From Streptomyces fulvoviolaceus (GTDB lineage Bacteria; Actinomycetota; Actinomycetes; Streptomycetales; Streptomycetaceae): a DNA stretch of 64,000 nucleotides. The stretch covers positions 219,440 to 283,439 of the forward strand of contig NZ_JOEY01000005.1 in the NCBI RefSeq assembly GCF_000718165.1, given 5' to 3'. Positions 17,909 to 28,360 of the stretch are shown here, one piece after another. How positions within the stretch are numbered: the stretch's first letter is position 1; each line of letters starts with the position of its first letter. Both the position numbers and the translations under genes were made by a program. The notes beneath the pieces are model-generated. The model saw only the letters and a list, made by a program, of their open reading frames with translations, was not told where the DNA came from and ran no database searches.

Positions 17909-18682
17909 ATGACAACGGCATTGATTACGGGATCGACCGCGGGCATCGGTGCCGCGTTCGCGCGGCGCCTCGCCGCTGACGGCCACAACCTGGTGCTGGT
18001 GGCCCGGGACACCAAGCGTCTTCAGGAACAGGCGACCGAACTGCACGACCGGCACGGCATCGAGGCGGAGGTGCTGACGGCCGACCTGGCGACGGACGAC
18101 GGCATCGAGACGGTCGCCGCACGGCTCTCCGACCGCAGGAATCCCGTCGACCTGCTGGTCAACAACGCCGGCTTCGGCAACAAGGGCCGCTATCTCGACG
18201 TCTCCATGGCCGACGAGCTGAAGATGCTCAAGGTCCACTGCGAGGCGGTGCTCCGGCTGACCTCGGCGGCCACGGAGGCGATGCGGGAGCGGGGGCGGGG
18301 CGGTGTCGTCAACGTCGCGTCGGTGGCGGCGTTCGTGCCGCGCGGGACGTACGGGGCGTCCAAGGCGTGGGTCGTGCAGTTCACGCAGGGCGTGGCGAAG
18401 GACCTGGCCGGGAGCGGGCTGCGGCTGATGGCGCTGTGCCCCGGGTTCGTCCGTACGGAGTTCCATCAGCGGGCCGGGATGGGGACGGACAACATCCCGG
18501 GGTGGATGTGGCTGGACGCGGACAAGCTGGTGGCGGCGGCGCTGCACGACCTCGCGCGGGGGAAGACCTTGTCGATCCCGGACCCGCGGTACAAGGCGCT
18601 GATGGGTCTGGTGAAGGTGACGCCCCGGGCGCTGCTGGGCGGGATCAGCTCGCGGACCGGGCGGAAGTACGGCCCTCAGTAG
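17909..18682 (+). CDS. Short-chain dehydrogenase/reductase
   Basis: 257 residues of the classical SDR fold. It has the cofactor loop TGSTAGIGAAFA, the NNAGFGN motif, a catalytic serine in VNVASVAAF, and YGASK with the catalytic Tyr and Lys. ARDTKR after the second strand suggests NADP preference. It acts on an unknown alcohol, ketone or acyl substrate. It is a single gene between the MOSC gene and a hairpin at 18695. Confidence 0.9.
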   Translation: MTTALITGSTAGIGAAFARRLAADGHNLVLVARDTKRLQEQATELHDRHGIEAEVLTADLATDDGIETVAARLSDRRNPVDLLVNNAGFGNKGRYLDVSMADELKMLKVHCEAVLRLTSAATEAMRERGRGGVVNVASVAAFVPRGTYGASKAWVVQFTQGVAKDLAGSGLRLMALCPGFVRTEFHQRAGMGTDNIPGWMWLDADKLVAAALHDLARGKTLSIPDPRYKALMGLVKVTPRALLGGISSRTGRKYGPQ

Positions 18683-18694
18683 GGCGCGGCTCCT

Positions 18695-18718
18695 CCAGGG
18701 CCAGGGGGATGGCCCTGG
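18695..18718 (+). terminator. Hairpin after SDR gene
   Basis: CCAGGGCCA at 18695-18703 pairs perfectly with TGGCCCTGG at 18710-18718 across a 6-base loop, 13 bp after the SDR stop. Confidence 0.6.
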
Positions 18719-18827
18719 GGCCGATGTCGCCCCGCTGATACGGACCGCTCCCTCCGCGCCGACACTCGTGGCGCAAAGGGGGACAATGGAGATGTTCAGC
18801 CGGACCCAGGGGGTCGGAGGCGGCGTC

Positions 18828-19517
18828 ATGACATTTGTGCAGCTCATTGACTGCAGGACCAGTCGGTTCGACGAGTTGGACCGGCTGATGGACACATGGG
18901 TCGAGCAGACCAAGGGGAAGCGGACGGCGACGCACGCGGTGGTCGGGAAGGACCGCTCCGACGCGTCGCACTTCGTCGAGATCGTGGAGTTCCCGTCGTA
19001 CGAGGAGGCCATGCGGAACTCCAATCTGCCGGAGACGGACAAGATCTTCCGGGAGATGGTCGCGCTGTGCGACGAGATGCCCACCTTCACCGACCTGGAT
19101 GTCGTGCGGGACGAGCAGCTCAACCGCGGGGTGGCGCGGGGGTTCTTCGAGGAGGCCGGGCGGGCCGGGGCGGAGGCGCTGTTCGAGCGGTTCTCCGACG
19201 ACTACGTGGACCACGACCCCGCCAATCCCGAGGACCTGGGGCTGGCAGGGGCGCGCGAGGAGTACGCGGGGTGGCGGCAGGCCTTCGAATTCACCTTCCG
19301 GGTCGACGACCAGCTCGCCCAGGACGACAAGGTGTGCACCCGCTGGAGCTGGGCCGGCCGGCACACGGGCGACTTCGTGGGGATCCCGGCCACCGGCCAG
19401 AACGTCACCATGACCGGGACGACCTGGCACCGGTTCCGGGACGGGCGGATCTGCGAGGGATGGTGGCAGTACGACCGGGCCGGGCTGCTGGAGCAGCTGG
19501 GGGTACTCGGTCAGTGA
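18828..19517 (+). CDS. Two-domain protein: ferredoxin-like alpha/beta half plus SnoaL-like cyclase half
   Basis: 229 residues. The first ~95 residues (FVQLIDCRTSRFDELDRLMD ... HFVEIVEFPSYEEAM) look like a dimeric alpha/beta-barrel (ABM/EthD-like) fold. The remaining ~130 (ARGFFEEAGRAGAEALFERF ... TGTTWHRFRDGRICEGWWQY) form a SnoaL/NTF2-like domain as in ester cyclases. The ATG at 18828 follows GGAGGCGG, while in-frame upstream starts lack this. The substrate is unknown. Fusion of these two small folds is the notable feature. Confidence 0.75.
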   Translation: MTFVQLIDCRTSRFDELDRLMDTWVEQTKGKRTATHAVVGKDRSDASHFVEIVEFPSYEEAMRNSNLPETDKIFREMVALCDEMPTFTDLDVVRDEQLNRGVARGFFEEAGRAGAEALFERFSDDYVDHDPANPEDLGLAGAREEYAGWRQAFEFTFRVDDQLAQDDKVCTRWSWAGRHTGDFVGIPATGQNVTMTGTTWHRFRDGRICEGWWQYDRAGLLEQLGVLGQ

Positions 19518-19529
19518 CCCGCGAAGGGG

Positions 19530-19570
19530 AAGGGCCCCGCTCCGGCACTCGCGTGCGGAACGGGGCCCTT
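19530..19570. terminator. Bidirectional terminator before groEL1
   Basis: AAGGGCCCCG (19530-19539) pairs with CGGGGCCCTT (19561-19570), with T residues after it on the plus strand. It lies between the converging SnoaL-like gene and groEL1. Confidence 0.8.
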
Positions 19571-19585
19571 TTACGAGCGTGAGGC

Positions 19586-21220
<1,635 letters not shown>

Positions 21221-21324
21221 TCAGCCCTCTCGGAAACTTTGGGAGAACGAACCGCGCCCCCGGCACCCGGCTTCTTGACGATCGCGGGGGCCAGGGGCGC
21301 AGCTCACTGCAAAACTGGGGTGAA

Positions 21325-21633
21325 TTACTTCTCGATGATCGCGAGCACGTCGCGAGCCGAGAGGACGAGGTACTCCTCGCCGTTGTACTTCACCTCGGTG
21401 CCGCCGTACTTGCTGTACAGCACGATGTCGCCGGTCTTGACGTCGAGCGGCAGGCGCTCGCCGTTCTCGAAGCGGCCCGGGCCCACGGCCAGGACGACGC
21501 CCTCCTGGGGCTTCTCCTTGGCGGTGTCCGGGATGACCAGGCCAGAGGCGGTGGTCTGCTCAGCGTCGAGCGGCTGGACCACAATGCGGTCCTCGAGCGG
21601 CTTGATGGCAACCTTGGAGCTGGTGGTCGTCAC
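21325..21633 (-). CDS. groES: 10-kDa co-chaperonin GroES
   Basis: 102 residues with the full GroES fold: N-terminal [12 protein letters not shown], mobile loop [17 protein letters not shown], and C-terminal [17 protein letters not shown]. It caps the GroEL ring. The GTG start at 21633 follows GGGGGAGG. Two CIRCE operators and a good promoter lie upstream. Confidence 0.97.
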   Translation of the reverse strand: MTTTSSKVAIKPLEDRIVVQPLDAEQTTASGLVIPDTAKEKPQEGVVLAVGPGRFENGERLPLDVKTGDIVLYSKYGGTEVKYNGEEYLVLSARDVLAIIEK

Positions 21634-21730
21634 GATCCGACCTCCCCCTTCGGAGATCTCACGGGGTTAACTGTCTGAGGTGGCGACCAGGTGGATCCGT
21701 CGTCGCGGGTGCCGGACCTGCCCGTCGCTA

Positions 21731-21757
21731 TTGGCACTCTCCAGTGGGGAGTGCCAG
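21731..21757 (-). promoter_or_regulatory. CIRCE operator 1 (HrcA binding site)
   Basis: TTGGCACTC-N9-GAGTGCCAG, close to the CIRCE consensus TTAGCACTC-N9-GAGTGCTAA. It begins about 6 bp downstream of the groES -10 box, so bound HrcA would cover the transcription start. Confidence 0.9.
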
Positions 21758-21762
21758 GGCCG

Positions 21763-21792
21763 AGACTATGACTGCGATTAGCACTCGGTCAA
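21763..21792 (-). promoter_or_regulatory. groES-groEL1 promoter
   Basis: On the minus strand TTGACC (21792-21787), an 18-base spacer and TAGTCT (21768-21763) form a vegetative promoter. The -35 box lies in the spacer of CIRCE 2, and the start site abuts CIRCE 1. Confidence 0.8.
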
Positions 21793-21804
21793 GCGGAGTG
21801 CCAA
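21778..21804 (-). promoter_or_regulatory. CIRCE operator 2 (HrcA binding site)
   Basis: TTAGCACTC-N9-GAGTGCCAA, one mismatch from the consensus. It overlaps the -35 region, giving a second point of HrcA repression. Confidence 0.92.
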
Positions 21805-21858
21805 TTCGCGGCGCCGGCCGGGTTGGTTTGCTGGCGCCCTGTGCCGTCGTGGCCGTCT

Positions 21859-21878
21859 CTGGGGGCTGCCGCCCCCAG
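21859..21878 (-). terminator. Hairpin terminator after deacetylase operon
   Basis: CTGGGGGC at 21859-21866 pairs with GCCCCCAG at 21871-21878 across a 4-base loop, 38 bp beyond the stop of the second deacetylase gene. Confidence 0.7.
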
Positions 21879-21915
21879 GCCCCCGCTGTCGGCCCGACAC
21901 AACACGAAGACCCGA

Positions 21916-22713
21916 CTACAGGTAGTCCTCCAGGCGCCCCACCGTCAGCCCTCGCCCCTGGATCTCCCGCAGCAGCCTCGTCGTCCGCTCCACGAGGGCC
22001 TGGCCCGCCACCTCACCCGACGCCACCGACACGATGTCGCCCGCCCGCAGCCGCTTCTCGCCCGCTACGAAGCTCAGCTCGTCCCCCTCCATCGACGCCC
22101 GCCACAGCACGACCGCCGCGAGCCCGCAGTCGGCCGCCGCATGGAGTGTCGTCGTGTCGTACGTGCCGTAGGGCGGGCGGAGGAGGCGGGGGCGGATGCC
22201 GAAGCGGGACTTGACCTTGTCCTGCTGGCCGCAGATCTCGGCGCGCTGGCCGACGTAGGGCAGGCCGCGCAGGGCGGGGTGGTCGAGAGTGTGGTTCTGG
22301 ATGCTCGCGCCGACCGACTGGAGGCGCGCGAAGTGGCCGTACCCGGGGCCGACGACGCTGTCCGTGAGGAACAGGGTGACCGGCAGGCGCAGTTCGCGGA
22401 CCATGTCGACGAACCGCGGGTCCTTCTCGGCTCCGTCGTCGTAGGTCAGGAAGACGACCTTGTCGGGGGTGGGGATGTGGTTCACGACGGGCAGCCCCGC
22501 GAGGGCGGGCTTCGCCGGGCGCCTCGGGGGTGCGGCGAGTGGGACCGTGAGGCCCCAGCGGCGGTACGGCCGCTCGCCCGCGCCCTCCGGCCCGTACGAC
22601 CCCACCCGCTGCGCCGCCTTCTTGCCCAGCCGCTCGATGGGGTCGACGGACTGGGCGCAGCCGGCGAGCAACAAGGTCGCCAGGACCGCGGCCACCAGCC
22701 CGCGCGACCTCAC
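21916..22713 (-). CDS. Lipoprotein polysaccharide deacetylase (downstream copy)
   Basis: 265 residues. The signal peptide ends in LLLAGC, a lipobox with the lipidated cysteine near residue 19. A NodB-type deacetylase domain follows: VFLTYDDGAEKDPRF carries the Asp-Asp metal site, IQNHTLDHPALR the HxxxH metal ligands, and LLRPPYGTYD the substrate-groove arginine. The likely substrate is an N-acetylated cell-envelope polysaccharide outside the membrane. Its start overlaps the stop of the upstream paralogue by 4 bp (ATGA), indicating translational coupling. Confidence 0.85.
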   Translation of the reverse strand: MRSRGLVAAVLATLLLAGCAQSVDPIERLGKKAAQRVGSYGPEGAGERPYRRWGLTVPLAAPPRRPAKPALAGLPVVNHIPTPDKVVFLTYDDGAEKDPRFVDMVRELRLPVTLFLTDSVVGPGYGHFARLQSVGASIQNHTLDHPALRGLPYVGQRAEICGQQDKVKSRFGIRPRLLRPPYGTYDTTTLHAAADCGLAAVVLWRASMEGDELSFVAGEKRLRAGDIVSVASGEVAGQALVERTTRLLREIQGRGLTVGRLEDYL

Positions 22714-23651
22714 AGGTAGTCCTCCAGCCGTGCCACCGCGTACCCCTCGGCCGTGATCTTGTCGAGGAAGCGGCGGATCATGTCGGGCATCGTGCCCTTC
22801 CAGTCCTCCCGGCCCCGGAAGTGGCTGAGGACGATGTCACCGGGGCGGATCTTCCGGTCCCATTCGCGGTACTCCCAGTGGTCGACGAAGACCTCCTCGT
22901 TCCAGATCGGCGCGTACTTCACCCCGCAGGACTTCGCGGCGCGCAGGGTGTCCTCGTTGTAGTTGCCGAAGGGCGGGCGGAAGAGAGTGGGGCGCTTGCC
23001 GTAGTGCTTCTCGATGACGTCCTGCATGCCACAGATCTCGTGCTTCTGGCGGGCGTAGGAAAGTCCGGGCAGGTAGGGGTGATGGAGGGTGTGGTTGTTG
23101 AGTACGACCCCTCTGGCCTGCATCTTCTTGAAGTAGCCGTAGTCCTCCTTGACCAGGTAGTCGCTGAGGAAGGCGGTGTACGGGATCTTCAGTTCGCTCA
23201 TCATGCGCAGGAACGCCGGGTCCTTCTCGGCGCCGTCGTCGATGGTGAGGAAGACGATCTTCTGCTTGGTGGGGATGGTGGTGAAGATCGGCGGCAGGCC
23301 CAACTTCTCGTGGCCGTCGACCTCGAAGCCCTTGCGGGTGGTGATGCGCGGCTTCTTCGCGGGCGGCGCCGGGGGTGTCAGCGGGACCTTCTTCAGGCCC
23401 CAGCGTTTCGTCGCCGCCGCCCGGGCCTTGTACGCGGCACGCAGCTTGGTGGCGTAGCCGTCGAGGGCGCGGGCCGGGGGCGCCTGGAGGCGCTGCTGGC
23501 CGGGGGCGGGGGGCACCCGGGAGCCGTCGCCCTGCGCACAGCCGGAGGCGACGGCGGCGACGGCGAGGACGGCGACGCCACCCCGCACCCTCGACGACCG
23601 ACTCCGCACCCCGGAAGACCGGTTTTTGTAATTTTGTCCTACTTCTCGCAT
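22710..23651 (-). CDS. Lipoprotein polysaccharide deacetylase (upstream copy)
   Basis: 313 residues, paralogous to the next gene downstream. A basic N-terminus, hydrophobic segment and VASGC lipobox predict a lipoprotein. A Lys/Pro-rich linker leads to the NodB domain with FLTIDDGAEKDPAF, LNNHTLHHPYL and LFRPPFGNYN. TIDDG replaces the more usual TFDDG but keeps both aspartates. The ATG at 23651 has only a weak ribosome site, so the start could be further downstream. It is divergent from the methyltransferase gene. Confidence 0.83.
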   Translation of the reverse strand: MREVGQNYKNRSSGVRSRSSRVRGGVAVLAVAAVASGCAQGDGSRVPPAPGQQRLQAPPARALDGYATKLRAAYKARAAATKRWGLKKVPLTPPAPPAKKPRITTRKGFEVDGHEKLGLPPIFTTIPTKQKIVFLTIDDGAEKDPAFLRMMSELKIPYTAFLSDYLVKEDYGYFKKMQARGVVLNNHTLHHPYLPGLSYARQKHEICGMQDVIEKHYGKRPTLFRPPFGNYNEDTLRAAKSCGVKYAPIWNEEVFVDHWEYREWDRKIRPGDIVLSHFRGREDWKGTMPDMIRRFLDKITAEGYAVARLEDYL

Positions 23652-23741
23652 GGTGTCGGATCTTCGCAGGTCACCGCCTCGGGCCGGCGCCGACACCGCC
23701 GCCGGAGGCGCACCGTCCACCGACTGGCCCACAATGAGCCG

Positions 23742-24902
23742 GTGAACGACCTCGCTCCCCTCCTCACCCCAGAGGGCCGCGCCCTCCTCGACGAAGTGCG
23801 CGACACCGCCCCCGCCGACGAACTCACCGTCGCCACCAGGCTCCGCCGCGAACACCCCGTCGAACTCGTCTCGGCGGCGCTCGGACAGGCGCGGCTGCGG
23901 CAGCGGGCGGCGGCGAAGTTCGGGCCCCAGGACGCGGGGCGGATGTTCTTCACGCCGAACGGGGTGGAGCAGTCGACGCGGGCGAGTGTGGCGACGTATC
24001 GCGCGGAACGGCTGAAGGCGCTGGGGGTGACCTCCGTCGCCGACCTGTGCTGCGGCATCGGGGGCGACGCGATCGCACTCGCCCGGGTCGGGATCCGGGT
24101 CCTCGCCGTGGACCGCGATCCGCTCACCGCCGCCGCGGCCCGGGCGAACGCCGACGCGCTGGGGATCGCCGATCTGGTCGAGGTGCGGGAGGCGGATGTC
24201 ACGGAGGTGGATACGGCCGCGTACGACGCCGTGTTCGTGGACCCCGCCCGGCGCGGCGGCCGGGGCCGGATCTTCGACCCCGAGGCCTACTCCCCGCCCC
24301 TCTCCTGGGCCGTCGAGGCCGCCCTCAAGGCGCCGCACGCCGCGCTGAAGATCGCGCCCGGCATCCCCCACGAGGCGATTCCCGCGGACGCCGAGGCCGA
24401 GTGGATCTCGGACGGGGGTGATGTGAAGGAGGCGGTGCTGTGGTTCGGGACAGAGCCCGGGGCGGTGCGGGCGACCCTGCTGCCGGGGCCGCGCACACTG
24501 CTCGGCCGCGGCCTCCCCGACCCCGAAGTCCGGTCTGTCGGGCGGTACTTGTACGAGCCCGACGGCGCCGCCATCCGCGCCCACCTGGTCGCCGAGGTGG
24601 CCGAACAGCTCGACGGCGGGCTGATCGACCCGACCATCGCCTACGTCACCGCGGACGAGCTGCGCGCGACCCCGTATGCCACCGCGTACGAGATCACCGA
24701 CCAACTCCCCTTCAACCTGAAGAAGTTGAAGGCACTGCTGCGGGAGCGCGGGGTCGGGATCCTGACCGTGAAGAAGCGGGGGTCGGCCGTCGAGCCGGAG
24801 GAGCTGCGGAAGAAGGTCAAGCCGCAGGGGCCGAACTCGGCGACCGTGTTCCTGACCCGGGTGGCGGGGGCGCCGACGATGCTGATCGGTGCCCCCGCGT
24901 AG
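23742..24902 (+). CDS. THUMP-like class I methyltransferase
   Basis: 386 residues. The SAM-binding Rossmann domain has VADLCCGIGGDAIALARVG (motif I), LAVDRDPLTAAAA (motif II) and VFVDPARRGGRGR, where the DPAR resembles the DPPY-like motif of nucleic-acid methyltransferases. The C-terminal ~80 residues form the THUMP-like domain seen in this actinobacterial family. RNA is the probable substrate by family analogy. The GTG at 23742 starts just where conserved sequence begins; no strong ribosome site is visible. It converges on the next gene with 4 bp between the stops. Confidence 0.8.
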   Translation: MNDLAPLLTPEGRALLDEVRDTAPADELTVATRLRREHPVELVSAALGQARLRQRAAAKFGPQDAGRMFFTPNGVEQSTRASVATYRAERLKALGVTSVADLCCGIGGDAIALARVGIRVLAVDRDPLTAAAARANADALGIADLVEVREADVTEVDTAAYDAVFVDPARRGGRGRIFDPEAYSPPLSWAVEAALKAPHAALKIAPGIPHEAIPADAEAEWISDGGDVKEAVLWFGTEPGAVRATLLPGPRTLLGRGLPDPEVRSVGRYLYEPDGAAIRAHLVAEVAEQLDGGLIDPTIAYVTADELRATPYATAYEITDQLPFNLKKLKALLRERGVGILTVKKRGSAVEPEELRKKVKPQGPNSATVFLTRVAGAPTMLIGAPA

Positions 24903-24906
24903 CCGC

Positions 24907-26946
24907 CTACTGGTGGTGGACCGTCCTGAGCGGGTCCAGGTGCGGGTCGGCGCCGACCGGGCCGGACCGCGCCACGGTGGCGGGCTGGCCGTCGTTGGTG
25001 CGGGCGGCGAAGGTGCTCGCCTGGGTGCTCGGCGGCTCGTCGCCGTTGAGGTACGGGTGGTACACGAACTGGCTCGAACTCGCGCTGATCGCGGCGCCCG
25101 CGGTGTTCAGCGCGCCCGCCGTGACCGAGCCGGTGGAGCCGAAGGCGACCGTGAACTGCGTGCTCGCTGACTCGCGCAACAGGTAGCTCTTGACCTCGCT
25201 GGACAGGTCCGGGCGGGAGGTCCACAACACGGGGCCGAAGACGTTCATCGCCGCGCCCGCGGACACCCCGTCGCGCCAGGAGCCGGAGTAGGCGAGGGCG
25301 ACGTTGCTCGGCGCGGTCCACCAGAACTTGGCGACGGCCACCGAGAGGGCTTCCTTGGTGGCGCCCGTGATCGGGTAGTACGAGTACGACGACGGCCACT
25401 TCGAGAAGGACGTGTGGGTCAGCGCGTACTTCGCGTCCGAGCCCACCGTGATGACCATGGTCGTCTTGGGGTTGAGGCCGTTGAGGTACGACTTCACCGA
25501 CGAGGTCAGCGTCCTGCCGTTCGTGAGGACGAGGCCGCCCGCGCTGGCCGTGCCGTCGGAACCGGCGGCGGCTGACGCCGCGAGAGCCGCGTAGGCGTCG
25601 GTGCCGGAGGCCAGGAACACGTACTTCGGGGTGCTGGTGAAGGACTTCGCCACCGAGACGGAGGTCGCGTACCGGTCCGCGCCGGACAGCCGCTTCGGGA
25701 CGTAGCCGAGCGCCTTCAGCTGCGAGGAGACCGTGGTGCTGAGGACGGAGGTGTTGCCGACGAGGTAGACGTTCTTGCCCGGCTTCAGCATCCGCTTCAG
25801 CTCGGCCTTCACCGCCGCGGTCAGCCCGCTCTTCGAGGTGCCCAGCACCGGGGCCTGCTTCCGGCCGGCCAGCCCTGGCGCGGTGAGCGAGTACGCCGCG
25901 CTGTCCCGGTTGACCAGCACCGCGGACTTGGCGGTCATCAGGCCCGGCACGCTCTCGCCGACCGTGTTCCAGGTCCAGCGGGAGGAGGCGATGTTGGTGG
26001 CGTAGGTGTCGGCGCCGTAGACCCGGCCGGTGGAGTTCTTGCGCAGCGGCTGCCAGCTGGGGTTGCTGCCCTGCGGCGTGCCCGGGACCTTGGTGAGCTC
26101 GCCGGTGGCCAGGTCGGCGTACTCGATGGTGTGCACGTCGGAGCTGTCGCCGGAGGTGTGGGCGTCGAAGATGATCCGGGTGCCGGTGGGCGACCAGGAC
26201 GGGTTCTGGTAGCCGCGGCCGTCGGTGGTGATCTGCTGGACGTCCGTACCGTCGGCGTTGGCGGTGAAGAGCTGCGACAGGCCGCCGTCGACGTTGCGGA
26301 CGAAGGCGAGCTTGCTGCCGTCCGGGGAGAAGGCCGGCTGCGCGGCGTCGGTGAGGACCCGCTTGACCGTCTTCGCGGTCGGGTCGTAGACGTACACGCC
26401 GTCGTTGTCGTAGCAGCCGTAGTTGATACGGCGTGAGAAGGCGACCAGGCCGGCCGGGCTCACCGTCGGGTCCTCGTCGCAGACGGTCGACGGCTCCTGG
26501 GCGTCCGTCAGCAGCGGCCGCGGAGCCCACGAGGCGTCGGAGGGGCCGTAGACGAGCTGGCCACCGGTGGAGTAGACGACGTAGCGGCCGCCCCACCAGA
26601 AGGCGAGGTCCTTCTGCTCGGCGCTGGAGCGCACGCCCGACGCCCAGGGCAGCACGAACCGTGAGGTCCCGCTGGGTCGGATGCTGGCAAGCTCGCCCCA
26701 TTCGGAGACGATCCGGCTGCCGTCCGGAGCCCAGGCCGCGTAGGCACCCATGTAGTTGCCCACCTGCGTGGTGGCACCGGTGGCCGGGTCGACCAGCGTC
26801 GGGCCGTCGGTGAGGATCTTGCCCTCGGTGCCCGGCCAGGGACCGGCGTCGTCGGCGGCGGCACCGGGCGCGGTGGCCAGGGCGCCCACCGCGGCGAGCG
26901 CCGCCGCGGTCGCGAGCGTCGCGACACGGCGCGTGAACAGTCTCAA
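24907..26946 (-). CDS. Secreted protein with TolB-like beta-propeller and cell-wall-binding repeats
   Basis: About 679 residues: a signal peptide (LATAAALAAVGALATAPGAAA), then a region of PD40/TolB-like propeller blades (AWAPDGSRIVSEW, FSPDGSKLAFVRN, WSPTGTRIIFDAH). The C-terminal half carries tandem cell-wall-binding type 2 repeats, recognisable by YGADTYATNIASS, LSGADRYATSVSV and NVYLVGNTSVLS. It should be anchored non-covalently to the wall. A TTG at 26946 preceded by GGGGGG is the best start; a GTG 17 codons upstream lacks a ribosome site. The ligand of the propeller is unknown. Confidence 0.8.
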   Translation of the reverse strand: MRLFTRRVATLATAAALAAVGALATAPGAAADDAGPWPGTEGKILTDGPTLVDPATGATTQVGNYMGAYAAWAPDGSRIVSEWGELASIRPSGTSRFVLPWASGVRSSAEQKDLAFWWGGRYVVYSTGGQLVYGPSDASWAPRPLLTDAQEPSTVCDEDPTVSPAGLVAFSRRINYGCYDNDGVYVYDPTAKTVKRVLTDAAQPAFSPDGSKLAFVRNVDGGLSQLFTANADGTDVQQITTDGRGYQNPSWSPTGTRIIFDAHTSGDSSDVHTIEYADLATGELTKVPGTPQGSNPSWQPLRKNSTGRVYGADTYATNIASSRWTWNTVGESVPGLMTAKSAVLVNRDSAAYSLTAPGLAGRKQAPVLGTSKSGLTAAVKAELKRMLKPGKNVYLVGNTSVLSTTVSSQLKALGYVPKRLSGADRYATSVSVAKSFTSTPKYVFLASGTDAYAALAASAAAGSDGTASAGGLVLTNGRTLTSSVKSYLNGLNPKTTMVITVGSDAKYALTHTSFSKWPSSYSYYPITGATKEALSVAVAKFWWTAPSNVALAYSGSWRDGVSAGAAMNVFGPVLWTSRPDLSSEVKSYLLRESASTQFTVAFGSTGSVTAGALNTAGAAISASSSQFVYHPYLNGDEPPSTQASTFAARTNDGQPATVARSGPVGADPHLDPLRTVHHQ

Positions 26947-27046
26947 GTTGTCGACCCCCCATGGATCATCACAAGCCCCGCACAGGGGCTGGATCACTGT
27001 AGATTCCCGATGGGGCGCATGGGAACAGAGTGACGAGGGAAGAGAA

Positions 27047-28312
27047 CTACGCTTTGCACGCGTCGGCCCTGGCCAGCAGCAGTCCCCGCTCCTGTTCGTT
27101 CCGCGTCAGCTCCGCCGCCCGCTCGAACTCCGCCCGGGCCTCCGCCGTACGGCCGAGCCGGGCCAGCAGGTCGCCGCGGACGCTGGGCAGCAAGTGGTAG
27201 TCGCGCAGGGCGGGTTCGGCGGTGAGGGCGTCGACGATCTCCAACGCCGCTTCCGGACCGTCCGCCATCGACACCGCGACCGCCCTGTTGAGTTCGACGA
27301 CCGGGGACGGGGCGCGGGCGGCGAGCAGGGTGTACAGGGTCGCGATGCTCGCCCAGTCGGTGTCCTCGTAGGAGTACGCGTGTGCGTGGCAGGCGGCGAT
27401 GGCGGCCTGGAGGGCGTACGGGCCGGGGGCGCCGGTCGCGGTGGCGTCGGTGCGGCCGAGGGCGGTGATGCCGCGGGCGATGAGCATGCGGTTCCAGCGG
27501 CGGCGGTTCTGGTCCTTGAGGAGGACCGGTGCGCCGGACGGGTCCGTGCGGGCCGCGGACCGGGACGCCTGGAACTCCAACAGGGAGGTCAGGCCGTGGA
27601 CTTCGGGTTCCTTCGGCATCAGGGCGGACAGGATGCGGGCCAGGCGCAGCGCGTCCTCGCAGAGCGCCGGGCGCAGCCAGTCGTCGCCGGCCGTGGCGGC
27701 GTAACCCTCGTTGAAGATCAGGTAGATGACGTCCAGGACGGAGCCTAGGCGGGCCTCGCGGTCGGGGCCGTAGGGAACCTCGAAGGCGATGTTCTTCGCG
27801 GCGAGGGTGCGCTTGGCGCGGACGATGCGCTGGGCGACCGTGGATTCCGGGACCAGGAACGCGCGGGCGATCTCGGGGGTGGTGAGGCCGCCGAGGAGAC
27901 GGAGGGTCAGCGCGATGCGGGCCTCGGCGGAGAGGACCGGGTGGCAGGTGGTGAAGACGAGGCGGAGCAGGTCGTCGTCGATGTCGTCGGGGGCCGACGG
28001 CTCCTCGGGCGGGGGTGTGTGCGACAGGTCCCGGCCCATCTCCGCCAGCTTGCGGGCGTAGTTCTCCCGGCGCCGGACCAGGTCCACGGCGCGGTGCCGG
28101 GCGGTGGCCATGAGCCAGGCGCCCGGGTTGTCGGGGACGCCGTCGCGCGGCCACTGCTCAAGGGCCGCGACCAGCGCGTCCTGGGCCAGCTCCTCGGCGA
28201 TGCCGACGTCACGGACGATGCGGGTGACGCCGGCGATGATGCGCGCGGACTCCATACGGAAGACCGTCTCGACGGTGCCGCGGGGGTCGGTGGCGGAGGG
28301 CTGTGGGGTCAC
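27047..28312 (-). CDS. ECF42-type sigma factor with C-terminal extension
   Basis: A 421-residue extracytoplasmic-function sigma factor. Region 2 (RIIAGVTRIVRDVGIAEELA ... PGAWLMATARHRAVDLVRRR) and region 4 (EARIALTLRLLGGLTTPEIA ... STVAQRIVRAKRTL) occupy the first ~190 residues. The following ~230 residues are the helical, TPR-like extension typical of ECF42, in which it controls activity in place of a separate anti-sigma. The next upstream gene encodes a DGPF-domain protein, the hallmark partner of ECF42 factors. The start just follows a short intergenic gap of 48 bp. Confidence 0.9.
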   Translation of the reverse strand: MTPQPSATDPRGTVETVFRMESARIIAGVTRIVRDVGIAEELAQDALVAALEQWPRDGVPDNPGAWLMATARHRAVDLVRRRENYARKLAEMGRDLSHTPPPEEPSAPDDIDDDLLRLVFTTCHPVLSAEARIALTLRLLGGLTTPEIARAFLVPESTVAQRIVRAKRTLAAKNIAFEVPYGPDREARLGSVLDVIYLIFNEGYAATAGDDWLRPALCEDALRLARILSALMPKEPEVHGLTSLLEFQASRSAARTDPSGAPVLLKDQNRRRWNRMLIARGITALGRTDATATGAPGPYALQAAIAACHAHAYSYEDTDWASIATLYTLLAARAPSPVVELNRAVAVSMADGPEAALEIVDALTAEPALRDYHLLPSVRGDLLARLGRTAEARAEFERAAELTRNEQERGLLLARADACKA

Positions 28313-28360
28313 AGCCCTCCATTCGACACCTGTACGGCCGTACAGCCAAGGAACAGGCGC

